A stretch of 64,000 nucleotides of DNA from Oxytricha trifallax. Its lineage: Eukaryota > Ciliophora > Spirotrichea > Sporadotrichida > Oxytrichidae. The stretch is taken from positions 59,505 to 123,504 of the forward strand of contig ARYC01001139.1 of the NCBI GenBank assembly GCA_000711775.1, in the 5' to 3' direction. The translations under genes were made by a program, and so were the position numbers. Each line of letters opens with the position of its first letter. Position 1 is the stretch's first letter. Shown one piece after another: positions 10,378-21,425 of this stretch. The notes under the pieces are model-generated. The model had not been told where the DNA came from. It worked only from the letters and a program-made list of their open reading frames with translations, and made no database searches.

Positions 10378-11427
10378 ATGCAAGACTAAATTACAAGCTT
10401 TTGGGGTCTATTTATGATGAAGAGTATATAGATTTAGTGTTTAAACTGCGTTATGGATGTGATATGTATATTGAATAAGTCAAACCAGTACTGAACTATA
10501 AGTCTATTGCACCTGCTCTTAAAGCGAAGTCCATCAACTCTTCGCTCTCACTGCTTGAAAGCTGTGTAATTAAAGCAATAATAGCTGAATTCTTAGCCTG
10601 TTATATAGAAGCATATTGACTATCTTATTAATGAAAAAACTTTAAAGTATTGGGCTCACTTCTCTCTCGAATAACGAGCTATTATGTTTCACCGCCAGTT
10701 CCCTGAATTGAAGATCTCTGCATAATCTGTTGCAAACATTTATAAACGAAACGGTATCTCTTACAAAGGTGTAAATCGTATAAAGAGAGTTATTGATTTC
10801 ACTCTGCCATTTTACAACAACAACTTAAATTATATTTATAATTAAATGCAGAGAGCCTAATAGAATAATATTAAGTTTATTCATGCTGACGAGGCTGTGT
10901 TTACCTTCAACACTTTCATATAGAAGTCTTGGTATAAGAGGCATAGTAATATAGAAGTATATGACTAGAAAGTCAAGGTATAAACAATGGCAATTCTTGG
11001 AGGAATTAACGATGATGCTGGTTTAGAAACTTATGTTATTCATCCTCGCTCTATTAAGACATAGCAGTATATCAAGTTCTTAGAACAGCTGAGAGAGAAG
11101 TACCCTGAATAAGAGATTATACTGTTTGTTGATAATCTTTCTGTTCATAAGACTAAAGAAACAAGGAAGAGTTATGAACAACTTAGAATAACGCCAGTGT
11201 TCAACGTACCTTACAGTCCATAGTTTAATGGAATTGAGTTCTACTGGGGTATATTAAAAGGTCATTACAAGAAACTGCTGCTATACCACTTGATGAATGA
11301 ACTACCTATCGATACAGAAGACTTTATTAAAAGCTCAGCGAAGAGAGTAGATAATTAATTAGCTTAAAAGTGTGCGAAAGAAGGGATAGTGAATGTATAT
11401 AAATAAGTTTTATAGTTAAGTTAATGA
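10378..11427 (+). pseudogene. TBE-2 transposase, two compensating frameshifts
   Basis: D34E transposase: HADEAVF carries the first Asp, LFVDNLSVHK the second, and NGIEFYW the Glu. A 45-nt GT...AG intron (10564-10608) is proposed at the position of the 60-nt introns of TBE-A and TBE-3; here it contains no TGA. One base is missing near 10400 and one is gained near 10530, so the middle 45 residues, which are clearly conserved in protein, are read in the wrong frame and meet a TGA near 10494. After intron removal the total is 1005 nt, the same as TBE-3. Confidence 0.88.
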
Positions 11428-11436
11428 ATATATAAG

Positions 11437-12233
11437 TCACATTTAAAATTCTTTAGTTGGAGCTGGCTTCTCTTTCTTTTCTTCTACTTCTTGCTTCCCT
11501 CCTCCTAAGTTTTTTTTTTTTCTTCTCTTGCTGCCAGCTCCAGCATCTATGTTCATTAACTCTGGTGGCTAAATATTTAAATAAAGTATCTTGCTAACTT
11601 CATACATTGTCTGCGACTTTCGCTCTCTGTGAAGCTTGCTCTATTCCTTCATCAAGAAGATGCCAATACCACATTTTTCTAAAGAGTAAAGCTTGAAATC
11701 TTACTTGAAATATAAGGGTGCTTCTGCAGCTCTGATAGCCAGCTCTCACTTATCTTGATCCCTTATTTTTCTTTATCTTCTGAAGAGATGCTGTACCTTT
11801 TCTTATGAGATTCTTGAATAATTTCTTTCAAGTAATCACCTTTAATTGTTGCGAGTATACGAAAGAAATAGTTTCTTTCAGGTAGTTTTTTTGACAACTA
11901 CTTCTTGGTAGGTAGGTACTGAGAAACCTCTGGGTCGTTCATAGCATCATCATATAAGTTAGTCACTGAAATCTCTGGATAGTTTGGAATCTCTGCAAAC
12001 TTTACATCTTAAGTTTTCAATGCTTTCTTCTCTTCGCAGAGTATAGCTCTTAGAAATGAAATTTTAGTACTTTCCATCGTTGGCAGGAACAAACCATCTA
12101 CATAATCAAGATTAGTTACTATGAGCTCATTACCTTGCTGCACCAGGTAGCGATGCAAATCCTCCTTGCTTCTAAATCTTTGAATCAATTCTTGTGCTTG
12201 CATTCTTTTCATTCCATCATTCATTGACTCCAT
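11437..12233 (-). CDS. TBE-2 22-kDa gene, intact with two short introns
   Basis: After removing proposed introns at 12098-12133 (36 nt) and 11679-11704 (26 nt), 735 nt remain: 244 codons and a TGA, with no internal TGA. The unspliced ORF would end soon after the second intron. Conserved features are an N-terminal AQELIQRFRSKEDL, a central EIPNYPEISVTNLYDDAM, an LPERNYFF segment and a Lys/Glu-rich tail. The function of this TBE gene is unknown; it is found in all TBE families here, so it probably serves transposition. It converges with the transposase gene, with 9 bp between the stops, and diverges from the kinase gene. The start is the first ATG of the conserved block. Confidence 0.85.
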
Positions 12234-12785
12234 CTTGTTTACAGATCTATGAAATGATATTCAAATTTAAATTTATTGATTTTAACTATTTACCTCTGTA
12301 AGACTTACTAATAAATATGGGCATCCTATAGGAGGTCAACCTCTAAGAAGGATATGGAGAAGGTTTTGAGAACTGGTTTCAAACTTGAGAGATTGATACC
12401 GATTTCTACTTTTATAGTTCCATATTTTTTAATTTAAATTGGTACGTACTTAATTAGGAGCAGCTCCTAAAATGCTAGTACTTTATTAGGAGCATTAATT
12501 AAAGCTAGTACTTAATTATGAGCACCCTAATTTTAATCATAAAATCACAAAATACCTCCTAAAGCAGTACGTACTTAATTAGGTGCACCTCCTAAATCGG
12601 TACGTACTATAATCTACTTATTATTGAAAGTAAAAATGGTTACTTCCTCACCCATATTTAGAGCTGGATCGTCTCTTAACACTCATAATTTTCTCTAATA
12701 CTCTAAGAACTTCCCTTGAAACTTATAGGCTTGCAAAGCTCTCAGTTAAAGAGGCAGTTTTATAATTTTAAATTCAAATTTAAAT
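12234..12785. promoter_or_regulatory. Divergent intergenic region of TBE-2
   Basis: Carries the conserved ATGGGCATCCTATAGGAGG block at about 12318-12336 upstream of the 22-kDa start, then short repeats of AGTACTTAATTAGGAGCA and GGTACGTACT (12440-12605) in place of the GGTACC repeats of TBE-A and TBE-3. The repeat unit has drifted while the architecture is kept, which fits a bidirectional promoter. No protein frame is conserved between copies. Confidence 0.45.
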
Positions 12786-14231
12786 ATGAGAGCTAACATT
12801 TTAAGAAAAACAACAGCACTTCCATCAAACTAAATGAGACTTACCTTTGGCAGCAATAAAAAGTGTGATAGCTGCGAGATGAACTCTCATAAAGAACTAC
12901 CAGAGCTATCACTTGAGGTCTCTGTTATTAAAATAGAAATTAATAATAGAAAATAAATGGCAAATAAGTGTGTGGGAGACAGAGAGGAGGAGAAAGGTAT
13001 TAATGAAATTCCTATACAAACTGAAGAAATAGAAGTATACTTTTGTGAGCTGTGTGAGAGAGATTTTGCTCATAAATCAAGCTGGTATAGACATATGAAG
13101 GAGCATAGAGAAGCCAAGCCTACTGTATACTTAAAGCATGACAAAATCGATGGGAAGTATGATTGCTTTGAGTGCCATAAATAGTACTCTCATACAAGAG
13201 ACCTGAAGAAACATCTTTTAAACTCACAAAAAGACATAGAAATTGAAAAGCATGAAGTTGAGTTGAAGCTTCTCAACAAAAGAAAATCGAGGGAATATTC
13301 TAAAGTGATAGTGCCTGAATAAGTTAGTGAATTAGAGTGCGTAAAGAAGGCACGCAACCAACTAACCTCTGAAATCAAAAAAATCATGATCAAAATTCAA
13401 TACAAAAAAATACCAGTTCTTGCGTAGATAGATTTAGATACTTCTCTTTAAAGTTATCTTATTCTAGAAGACTCCTCTGATAAGAAAGTTATCAATGATC
13501 ATCAATATGCTTACAAGGTGTATCCTTTCAACTATCTCTTAAGTGATGATAAATAATAGATGGAGTTTACAAATGAGTATCAAGTACTCACTCAAGCAAA
13601 GTTAAAAGAGTGTAGTTACTTAATCAAGTTAGATGTTATTCTCCTTGCCAAGGATCATCTTGCTTTTAGACTGCCACTATATGAAATGACCCTCAGAGAT
13701 TTCATTACTGATCAAAGGAATCATAAGTAGCTTGCTTTGATAGCAACTTAAACCTTACAAGGTATTAAAGAGCTACATAAGTTAGGCTTTGTTCACAGAG
13801 ATTTGAAGCCTTAGAATATAATGATAAACTTGTCACCTGTAAGAGTGACAATTATAGACTTCAACAGAGCATTAAGAGTGGAAGTATCAAGGCTAGGAAG
13901 TGTAATGGGAACTCCAGGCTATTATCCAGAAAGAGAAGACTGGAGAAACGGAGACTTTCAATGGGATTTGTGGGCAATAGCAGCTATAATAATAGAATGC
14001 GATATGCCACGCAAAGATTATTACTCAACAAGGTGTGAGAAGGATGTGAAGCAAAGAATAAAGCAATTTATATATAAAAAAAGAGTATCTCAAGCAATCA
14101 AATAGATGGCAGAATAAGTAATAATCAAGGCAAACCCGCGATCAGACATATCGATAGAGTAAATTGAATAGTGGTTGAGTAAAATAAACTACAGACCTCT
14201 TCCACATGATCCAAAAGTGCATTTTGAGTGA
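12786..14231 (+). CDS. TBE-2 zinc-finger/kinase protein (57 kDa), intact
   Basis: 481 codons without TGA. Near residues 80-145 a C2H2 finger (CELC with H-x3-H) and a second, partial finger (CFEC) are followed by a basic segment. The kinase-like domain (about 230-440) shows YAYKVYPF with the ATP lysine, a Glu in NEYQVL that may be the helix-C Glu, HRDLKPQN with catalytic Asp and metal-binding Asn, and DFN where most kinases have DFG, then GTPGYYP and DLWAIAA. No clear glycine-rich loop was seen. The role in transposition is unknown; DNA binding by the fingers is an inference. ATG at 12786 gives the mass known for this TBE ORF. Confidence 0.93.
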
Positions 14232-14342
14232 TTAAATTAAATACATTTACTATATATTTCACATTAAAACCTATTAATAACCCCGACTCCTAACAAATCA
14301 AAGCACTTATAAACCTCATTAAGGGGTTTTGGGGTTTTGATT

Positions 14343-15154
14343 GTGACAACTCAGATGATAATAGTAAAGCAATCATAAATAGAGGAACTATACCATAAAA
14401 TCTATTATGGACACAGCTTTATAATATGAAGCAACAACAACAAAAAAACGCAGATAACTAACTATTATAAAATATTACTAGCGAATAATAAGCAACAGTA
14501 ACAGGAGATAGCAATTTATGAAATTATTTCACTAATAATATTGATTAACAAATATAAGACAAAATAGCAGGAAATAAACGATTATAAGATATTATCGATT
14601 AAGAAGTAAGCGATAGATCCAGTGTCATCAGCCAGACTATATCAATATGCAACACGCACACAGATAGTAAATCATTGAATTTAACTGATAAATTAAATGT
14701 AGATCCTTTAGACTAATCCATTTGAACTTCTATTAATATTAAACGTTTAGATAAATTTTAAAAACCATTTAATAAAATTGATTTGAATGGTATATCTATA
14801 ACAAATCTCGTTTATAATCCTAGTATAAATAACTCGGCAATTTCAGCTTCTTACTTAGCTTTTTCAAATGTTAAATTAGCTTAAGAATTAACAACTTATA
14901 TAGACACATAAGATTTATCGATCTTAACACAGGCATAATATAGATCATAAATTTTTAGAATTTAAAAGCTATATGAATTGATTAATTAACTTGATATAAT
15001 CTAAGACAGCTATATTAAAACTAAAATGGATATATAATTAAAATACTTCAAAATGGACCACTCTAATAACATAGCATTTTTGCTTTCTAATATTAAATCA
15101 GTAAGCATTTTCTAATTTTTTCTATTATTAATATACTTATACAACACAAAATGA
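14343..15154 (+). pseudogene. 3' part of fibre-like ORF
   Basis: Continues the frame of 10062-10296 across the TBE-2 site. The frame runs to TGA at 15152 but is interrupted by TGAs at 14519 and 14723. It contains a further fibre-type repeat (FNKIDLNGISITNL followed by AISASYL). Gln/Asn-rich segments with heptad-like spacing suggest a rod. The two TGAs suggest decay, though undetected short introns cannot be excluded. Sequence 15155-15680 after it is AT-rich with no recognisable gene. Confidence 0.5.
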
Positions 15155-15681
15155 TTATTTTCACGATTTTATTTCAGCTATGTATTGACTTTTCGAAAAT
15201 TAGGGTGAACAAGCTGCGAAGAAAAATGTATGTATTTTTTGAAGAAAAAATAAATAAAAACTAGCATGCTTATAGAAAATTAAAATAACTACACTATTTT
15301 GTCTTCGCAAAATCAGAAATGGTTTTGATAAATAAAAATTAATATGAAATTTAAAGTTGCTTTATATATAACTCATAATTCACAAATATGATAATTTAGC
15401 TATATCACCTTTTTAATGCATTTTTTATTGATTATATGAAATTTAAATCTCTATTATGTAAATTAATGCCTTTTTTTTAATTTGTATCTTAATAATTTCC
15501 TAATCTTTTGTATTTTATCAATAATACACCAACAGTTGTATTCCTACGATAGACCATGCATAAATCTATAATTCTACATCGAAGTTCCTATCTATAATAT
15601 AGAATTAATGTATTTATAATAAGCGATTGGTTAAGGTTCTAGAGTGCACCTTTATTATGAAGTACACCACAAGAGTTTTAA

Positions 15682-16724
15682 ATGTCTTCTAATCATAATA
15701 GTTATAGTTTATATGGAGCAAAAGTAATAGATACAAATCCAGCAGTTTATAATAATCATAATGTCAATATTACTAGTCAAAGATAATTAATCAGCGAATA
15801 TTAATTCTAAATTTGGATCTTTAAATTAATCATTAACTCTGGCAACTGGACATAAAATTTTAAATTAATATTAATAGTAGTATAGTTTGATTTAAAACAA
15901 AAATGATGGCGTTCAATAGAATCTTTAAGTTAGTAGTGGTACACACTTAAACAGACCCAATTTTTAGTTTATACTTATCTTAATATGCTAGTGCTCTTCC
16001 AACTTAATTGCCTAAATAATATGCTTCAAAAACAGGTTATTCAACTGCCACAATGATTGATATAGCTAATAAATTTACTCGCAAGAAATATGTCGATGAT
16101 AATTTTTCGTTTAAAATGAATGCAACAATTACCTTAAATACCATATCTAATCGAAATCCTGTTGATAGTAATGTATCATTAAACTCTAAAAGGATAATAA
16201 ATTGGGCTGACCCTACCTTAAGCAGATATGCCATTAATTAATAATATACCGATGATTAAGAATCATAAAAATGAAGGGAATTACCACATTAAACGCTATT
16301 TTCAACATATAATCCAGCAAATGGAAATTTATCATTAAATAATAAAAAGATAATAATTGTCGCAAACCCAAAACTTGCAACATTTACAGTTAAAAAGTAA
16401 TATGCCGATAGCCTCGTCTCCGGAAATCCATTCCCAGTAGGTTCTATCATCTCAAGATACTCAGTAGATATTCCGACAGATTGGCTTTCATGTAATGGTT
16501 AGTCTTTCTCGAGTGCTGCTAATCCAGATTTATTTGCTTGACTTGGAGCTGCGACGGCACCAGATTTCAGAGCTTATTTCTTGAGAAGCATAGAATCGAT
16601 CGAAGTCCTATTGGTCGAAAATAACCTTAAGTGTTAGTTAAAAGGGTTTCAAGGAGATGTATTTAGAAATCATAATCATCAAAATAAATTAACTAGTATT
16701 ACTGGATTGGGCGTTTTAACCTGA
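15682..16724 (+). pseudogene. Fibre protein with phage tail-collar domain, degraded
   Basis: The ORF starts MSSNHNSYSLYG. Two fibre-type repeats (LNSKRIINWADP...INQQYTDD and LNNKKIIIVANP...KKQYADS) are followed by a tail-collar domain: PVGSIISRYSVDIPTDWLSC with NGQ after it, then APDFRAYFLRS, matching the usual P-x-G-x-I ... P-x-x-W-L-x-C-[DN]-G ... PD-x-R-x-x-F-L-R pattern. HNHQ follows, as in many collar proteins. The frame shifts near 15780 and 15960, and TGAs stand at 16272 and 16539. It is a relic of a virion attachment gene; such domains are typical of phages and some large or Polinton-like eukaryotic viruses. Which virus is unknown. Confidence 0.6.
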
Positions 16725-16992
16725 TTAGTAGATTTACAGCTAGTAATTTAGATGTGAAACTGATGCTTCTTCAAGCGAGCCTGATTGCATTTCAACACCA
16801 TAATATATTCAAAATAAAGGAATAGAAACCAAACCAAAGAATATAGCAGTCAATTACATTAAAAGAGCAGGAATTAGTGGTAATAGTTATGTTTATGGTG
16901 TTTATCCTTCGGCTGATGATTTAGCTAGAACAGTAATAAAATCTAAAATTTAATCGAGCAAACTTTTGCTTAAATTTTAGCAACTAGAAATA

Positions 16993-17900
16993 ATGTCGAA
17001 AAGAACAATTAATACACTCTCAGCTTAAACAGCTAACTATTTAGAAGAAACTATTAGATTACAATCAACATCAACAACATTTTCAGGCAATACTTTACCA
17101 CCAAAAAATTTGGATATAAGCCAATACTCCCGGTAAGTTTAAAATGATTCTGTTCATTAACCTGCTATAAAATTGACCTGAAAATGGTAGTTTTCCTTTA
17201 AATAAGAACTTTTAAAAAATTACAACTGTCGCTAATGGAACTAATACAAATTATGCTCTTAATAACGGATAACTTATAACTTATTACCCAACCCTACTTT
17301 TAAAAGGTACAAATAAAGTATTAATAAGAGTAACAACATCTTACTCTAGTTTTACAGACTTTTCTGATACAAATAGTCCTGCTTTATTAGTTCGTCATAA
17401 TTGTGCTGATATATTAAATTAAACACTTGATAATTACTGGCTTCACTAAACAACTTCTGCTGGTATTCTAGATTTAATTCAACTTATATAACATTATAAA
17501 GACAATCTAAAATCAGCACTTCAACAGCTTCTTAATTAAATGCATTATATATCGATTCATCAACATTATCAAATTAAGGATATGCTACAACAACATTAAT
17601 CATTAATTTTAATAACTCTACTGCTACTTATAGAACTGGTTTAGATCTTAATAATAGCAATATCGCTTAAACTCTAGGGATAACAAATTAATAATTTCAA
17701 GTTTAATTTAGTAAGAGGATTTAGAGCAGATTAAAACAATACATTAGCATGCTTTCTGGGCCCAAATTCACCAATTAACTCCGCTTAAACACCAATCATA
17801 AAGTGGTGAATTCATTCAGGGGTTACAGGGGGATTTACAAGCGGACTCTTTATTTAAAATAATGTAACCGTTAATCTGCTGATTTATATGGGTGGTTCAA
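16993..17900 (+). pseudogene. Further virion-like ORF remnants, Ser/Thr/Asn-rich
   Basis: One frame runs from ATG 16993 to TGA 17179 (62 codons, starting MSKRTINTLSAQTANYLEE). It is followed by overlapping frames in other phases, for example NGSFPLNKNF near 17190 and a beta-rich LNALYIDSSTLSNQGYATTT near 17540, that look like protein but are not in one frame. Composition (Thr, Ser, Asn, Gln, few charged residues) fits a structural protein next to the fibre gene. No domain is recognised. Confidence 0.35.
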
Positions 17901-19786
17901 GTAGAGATTATAAGTCAGATATTTTACATTTTGATACTAATTAAATTTAAGTCATTAATTTTGTCAGCTATATGTATAATTAAGATTATTTCGATAATCA
18001 AGGTTTATTTCTACATGATTTATTCCGCGGTGTCAGATAAGAATTGGAATTATATACGAAAATATACTAGAATAATTCAGAATAATAGAATCAGACGGTT
18101 GAAAGAAAGGAAAGCTACAATAAATTAAAGATGCTTGCTTGGTTTATCATCAAGTCGAAAATTAAAATAATGAGTCCAATAATTATCTTCATTAATCAGT
18201 TGACTAGAACAAAGAATATAAATACTCGAAAATTAATGCTTTATTTTATTTTAGCAAAACTATAAAGAATGTCAGATAATTCAAATAGATAAAGAAAGAA
18301 ATTTCAAGAATAGGTACAGAAATATAAAATTTAAAAGCTTTGGAGGTTAGTTAATATAAATATTATTAGCTATGGATTATGAAAAGAAGTCATTTGTGAT
18401 TAAAATGCCCACATTTACCAATATATCTAAGTAAAACAATAAATAAACACTGCCACTGAATTATTTAATTATTTTATTTTTAAGCACCAAATGATTAAAA
18501 ACATCATCAGTGAAATATTATTAACAGCGACTCTTATCTTTTTCGGATATAAACAAACTAGACTTATGGAAAATGTACAAAGCCAAAACACGAACAAAGA
18601 TGATTCTAGTACAGCTATAAACAGTAACAAAAGAAATAAAATAATAAAAGTCTTACTTATATGCTGGTTCAAAATACTAACAATCAAACAAATTTGATAA
18701 AAAATAAATGTCCCCATTTTTTAGTCACGACTTTTGACTAATTAACAATCAGCGAATAATTAGCTATTATCAATTTTGATTATTTAGACGTGTAGGTATA
18801 TGGAACTAACTAATCATCCTTATTCAGTAGTGTAAAAGATATAATGTGTAAGATACTATGATATGAAAAACCAAGCGCTTAAAGATGGTTTAGAGACAAA
18901 ATTCTTATGATCTTGAATTGGTTGCAGCTTGCAACTAGATTTAATTTCTTACTGAAGATGGTTTATATGAATCTCTTTTAGCATCAAAATAATAAATAGT
19001 ATAATATTTCAAAACGCATGTCCATTTTCTATTAAAAAATCTAAGGCTTTAAACATATAAAATGATTGCAATAAGCTAAACAAAAAATTAAAGAATTATA
19101 AACCCCAAAATAAGCTTCTTTCTAAAAAATAGTAGATAACAATGAGATTATTTATATTGGATAAGACAATAGCAAAAGATAAGACAGAACTTAATAATAT
19201 TTATAATAAAGATTAAAAATATCAAGAAAGTATTTAATGATTGATTCTTACTTTATCCAATGTTGCTATTAAATATATACTATTCTAATATTAACTTATT
19301 GTTCGATGATAGAGTTGATAAACTAGAGCAAGAACTCATTTTAGAACATAAACCTAAATTTAATTAAGAAAATAACGAACACAACCGCTACATAAGTGAA
19401 TAATCTCCACTTGATGAAATATATAAATAAAGATATTGTTTTGAAAAACACTTTTGAAGACACACATTAAAACTGAAATAGTATTCATATGATATTAAGC
19501 ATGTATAAATTATTTTTATTAATTATAATCTTTTTTTAACACGGTATAAACAATGAGCCAAAATTACTAAGAAATAAGCAAAGAAATTTAAAGGGTAGAT
19601 CTTGAAATACAAATACTAAGAATTTATAGAGATTAACTATTTATAATATAATAAGCTGTATTATATGATAAAGCTTTTGCCTGTGACTAATTTAAATCGC
19701 CCTTATCTACCAATATTTCTCGGTCGTACAATAGACAAAATATTTTCATTGATTATTTGTAATATTATTTTTTATCCTTTTATTAA
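17901..19786. other. AT-rich stretch without recognisable gene
   Basis: Only short frames in several phases occur, some Lys/Asn-rich (for example around 18900-19400). I see no domain, repeat or transposon end. It may be decayed coding DNA of the same virus-like block, but nothing in it can be named. Confidence 0.3.
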
Positions 19787-20060
19787 ATGCAGTGTCTAAT
19801 TTGTCTTGTTGAAGTTATAACAGAATGTCTATGAATAATCATTTGTAAGAATAATCATTTTGTTTGTGTTAAGTGTTGACAAGAGTAACAAAAATAGATC
19901 AATGTTGTAAGTGCCCCTTTATGAATTCCTATATCACAATTCCTAATAATAATCGTAATCGTTTAGTCAACTACTTATTCTTTTTAGCATATAGTAACAG
20001 TTAAATGAGATATACTTTATGCGTAATCAATAATATGAAGATTCAATATTAAGGGTACCA
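19787..20060 (+). pseudogene. RING-finger-like fragment, frameshifted
   Basis: ATG at 19787 opens a frame with CLIC, then after a TGA (at codon 16) CKNNHFVCVKC; about 16 residues on, in another frame, comes CCKCPFMN. Together these give the C-x2-C ... C-x4-H-x2-C-x2-C ... C-x2-CP spacing of a RING finger, the domain of many E3 ubiquitin ligases, including viral ones. The frame change near 19875 and the TGA make this copy non-functional unless unseen introns exist. It lies between the fibre remnants and TBE-3. Confidence 0.4.
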
Positions 20061-21284
20061 TTAAAATAAAAAAAAAACAATTAGAAAGCTTAATAAAAAT
20101 TAAATAACAAATTAAAATAAGCACATATACAAGACAGTCTTTTAAGCGAATTAAATTATCTGATGTTTAAATATTATGAGTAAAGTAAGCTGATATTAGT
20201 ACAATCTAAGTTGTTTAATATGTATATCAGATATAAACGTTTATTGATGGTTTAAAATTTCAAATATTCTCAGTTAATAACAAAAAAAAAGGTGAAATCT
20301 TTTAGCATAATAATTAGCAAGTCTGTTATAAAACTACAAGTGGTTCTAATTCTTTATCGACAGTTACTGTCAATTTTTATTACAGTTATCTTTTTGTCGC
20401 TTTTGTGAATATCTAAATTTGTTTTTTTTAATATCATAAAGACCACATGCCTTTTAATCTTCTAACTAGACTTATTAATTTTAAATCTTATGACCTTTCT
20501 TTAGATTACCTGACTTATATAAAATATATTCTTTACTTTTTCATCAAACTTTGGATATATGATTTAACCGAATTCAGACATTAGATTTTTTTCTTCTATC
20601 CACTAATGTCTTTCAGCTTTTGGAATATCCATTAATATGTACACTACTCTTAACTTGGGAGTTAAGCTACTTTGTTTCTTAGCCTTATAAACTAAAAATA
20701 TTTACTTAATCGTTATCATACTATTAAATTATAGTACTCTTATTTTTGTTTCTCATCTAAATCGTTTATTAATTTGTTCATGTTTTATTAGTTTAGAATT
20801 CTTAACCCAACCTTTCTAAATATCAAACTATAAACAAATAACTTTCATCTTTAATTTACAATTTCTGCAATTTTCATCACATTTTAAAACTTCCATATAT
20901 AGTAATAAAAAATATTTAATTTAAAGAAATGTAATAGAAACAATTTAAATTTGTCCTGATTGTAATTAAGAATTTTTCAGACTTAAATCACATACAAACG
21001 CGGCAAAAGGAATATGTAAATATAAAGAGCATATAAAAGCTTAGATTAAAAATTGAAAAAACTATATCGCTAAGATATAAAATGAAAATATATAGAGGAA
21101 TAGTAATGTTAATCGATTTAAGAGCTTAAGCATACAAAGAACGGCAAAATAAGAACTATAACTATTTTAGACTGATTATTTTTCATAAAATATGTTTGAA
21201 AAATATTGAAGAGTCATTAATTTATGTTTTTTTACTAATTCGTTTCCAAAAATATCTCATATTTAGATGATTTTTTTTAGAAAC
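20061..21284. other. AT-rich stretch with one Cys/His-rich fragment
   Basis: Mostly without recognisable genes. A short plus-strand frame near 20930-21055 contains CPDCNQEFFRLKSH, similar to half of a C2H2 finger. It is too short to classify. TBE-3 begins at 21288. Confidence 0.25.
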
Positions 21285-21425
21285 ATTCAAAACCCAAAAC
21301 CCCTTAGTGAGGTTTATAAGTGCTTTGATTAGTAGGGTAAAGTTGGGGTTTTATTAGGGATAGTAGAGAAAACGCAAGTTTAATGAGACTTTAATATGTA
21401 TTTAATGAGTATTAGTTTAATTATA

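Larger units (their letters stand above)
10297..14339 (+). mobile_element. TBE-2, telomere-bearing element (4043 bp)
   Basis: The ends are TAAAACCCCAAAACCCC at 10297 and GGGGTTTTGGGGTTTTG ending at 14339, with ATT duplications at 10294-10296 and 14340-14342. It has the same gene order as TBE-A but is clearly diverged from TBE-A and TBE-3, and so represents another subfamily. Its 22-kDa and zinc-finger/kinase genes are intact; its transposase has two compensating indels. It sits inside a fibre-like ORF. Confidence 0.97.

Noticed and set aside
14343..16724. TGA might encode Trp in the virus-like region, because frames continue beyond several in-frame TGAs
   Set aside because: With one stop codon, AT-rich sequence stays open by chance on both sides of a TGA. 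The same genes also show clear frameshifts, and the RING fragment is better explained by an indel than by TGA as Trp.
18469..18717. 82-residue hydrophobic ORF as a membrane protein
   Set aside because: Its hydrophobicity follows from AT-rich antisense sequence; no signal, homologue or conserved context supports it.
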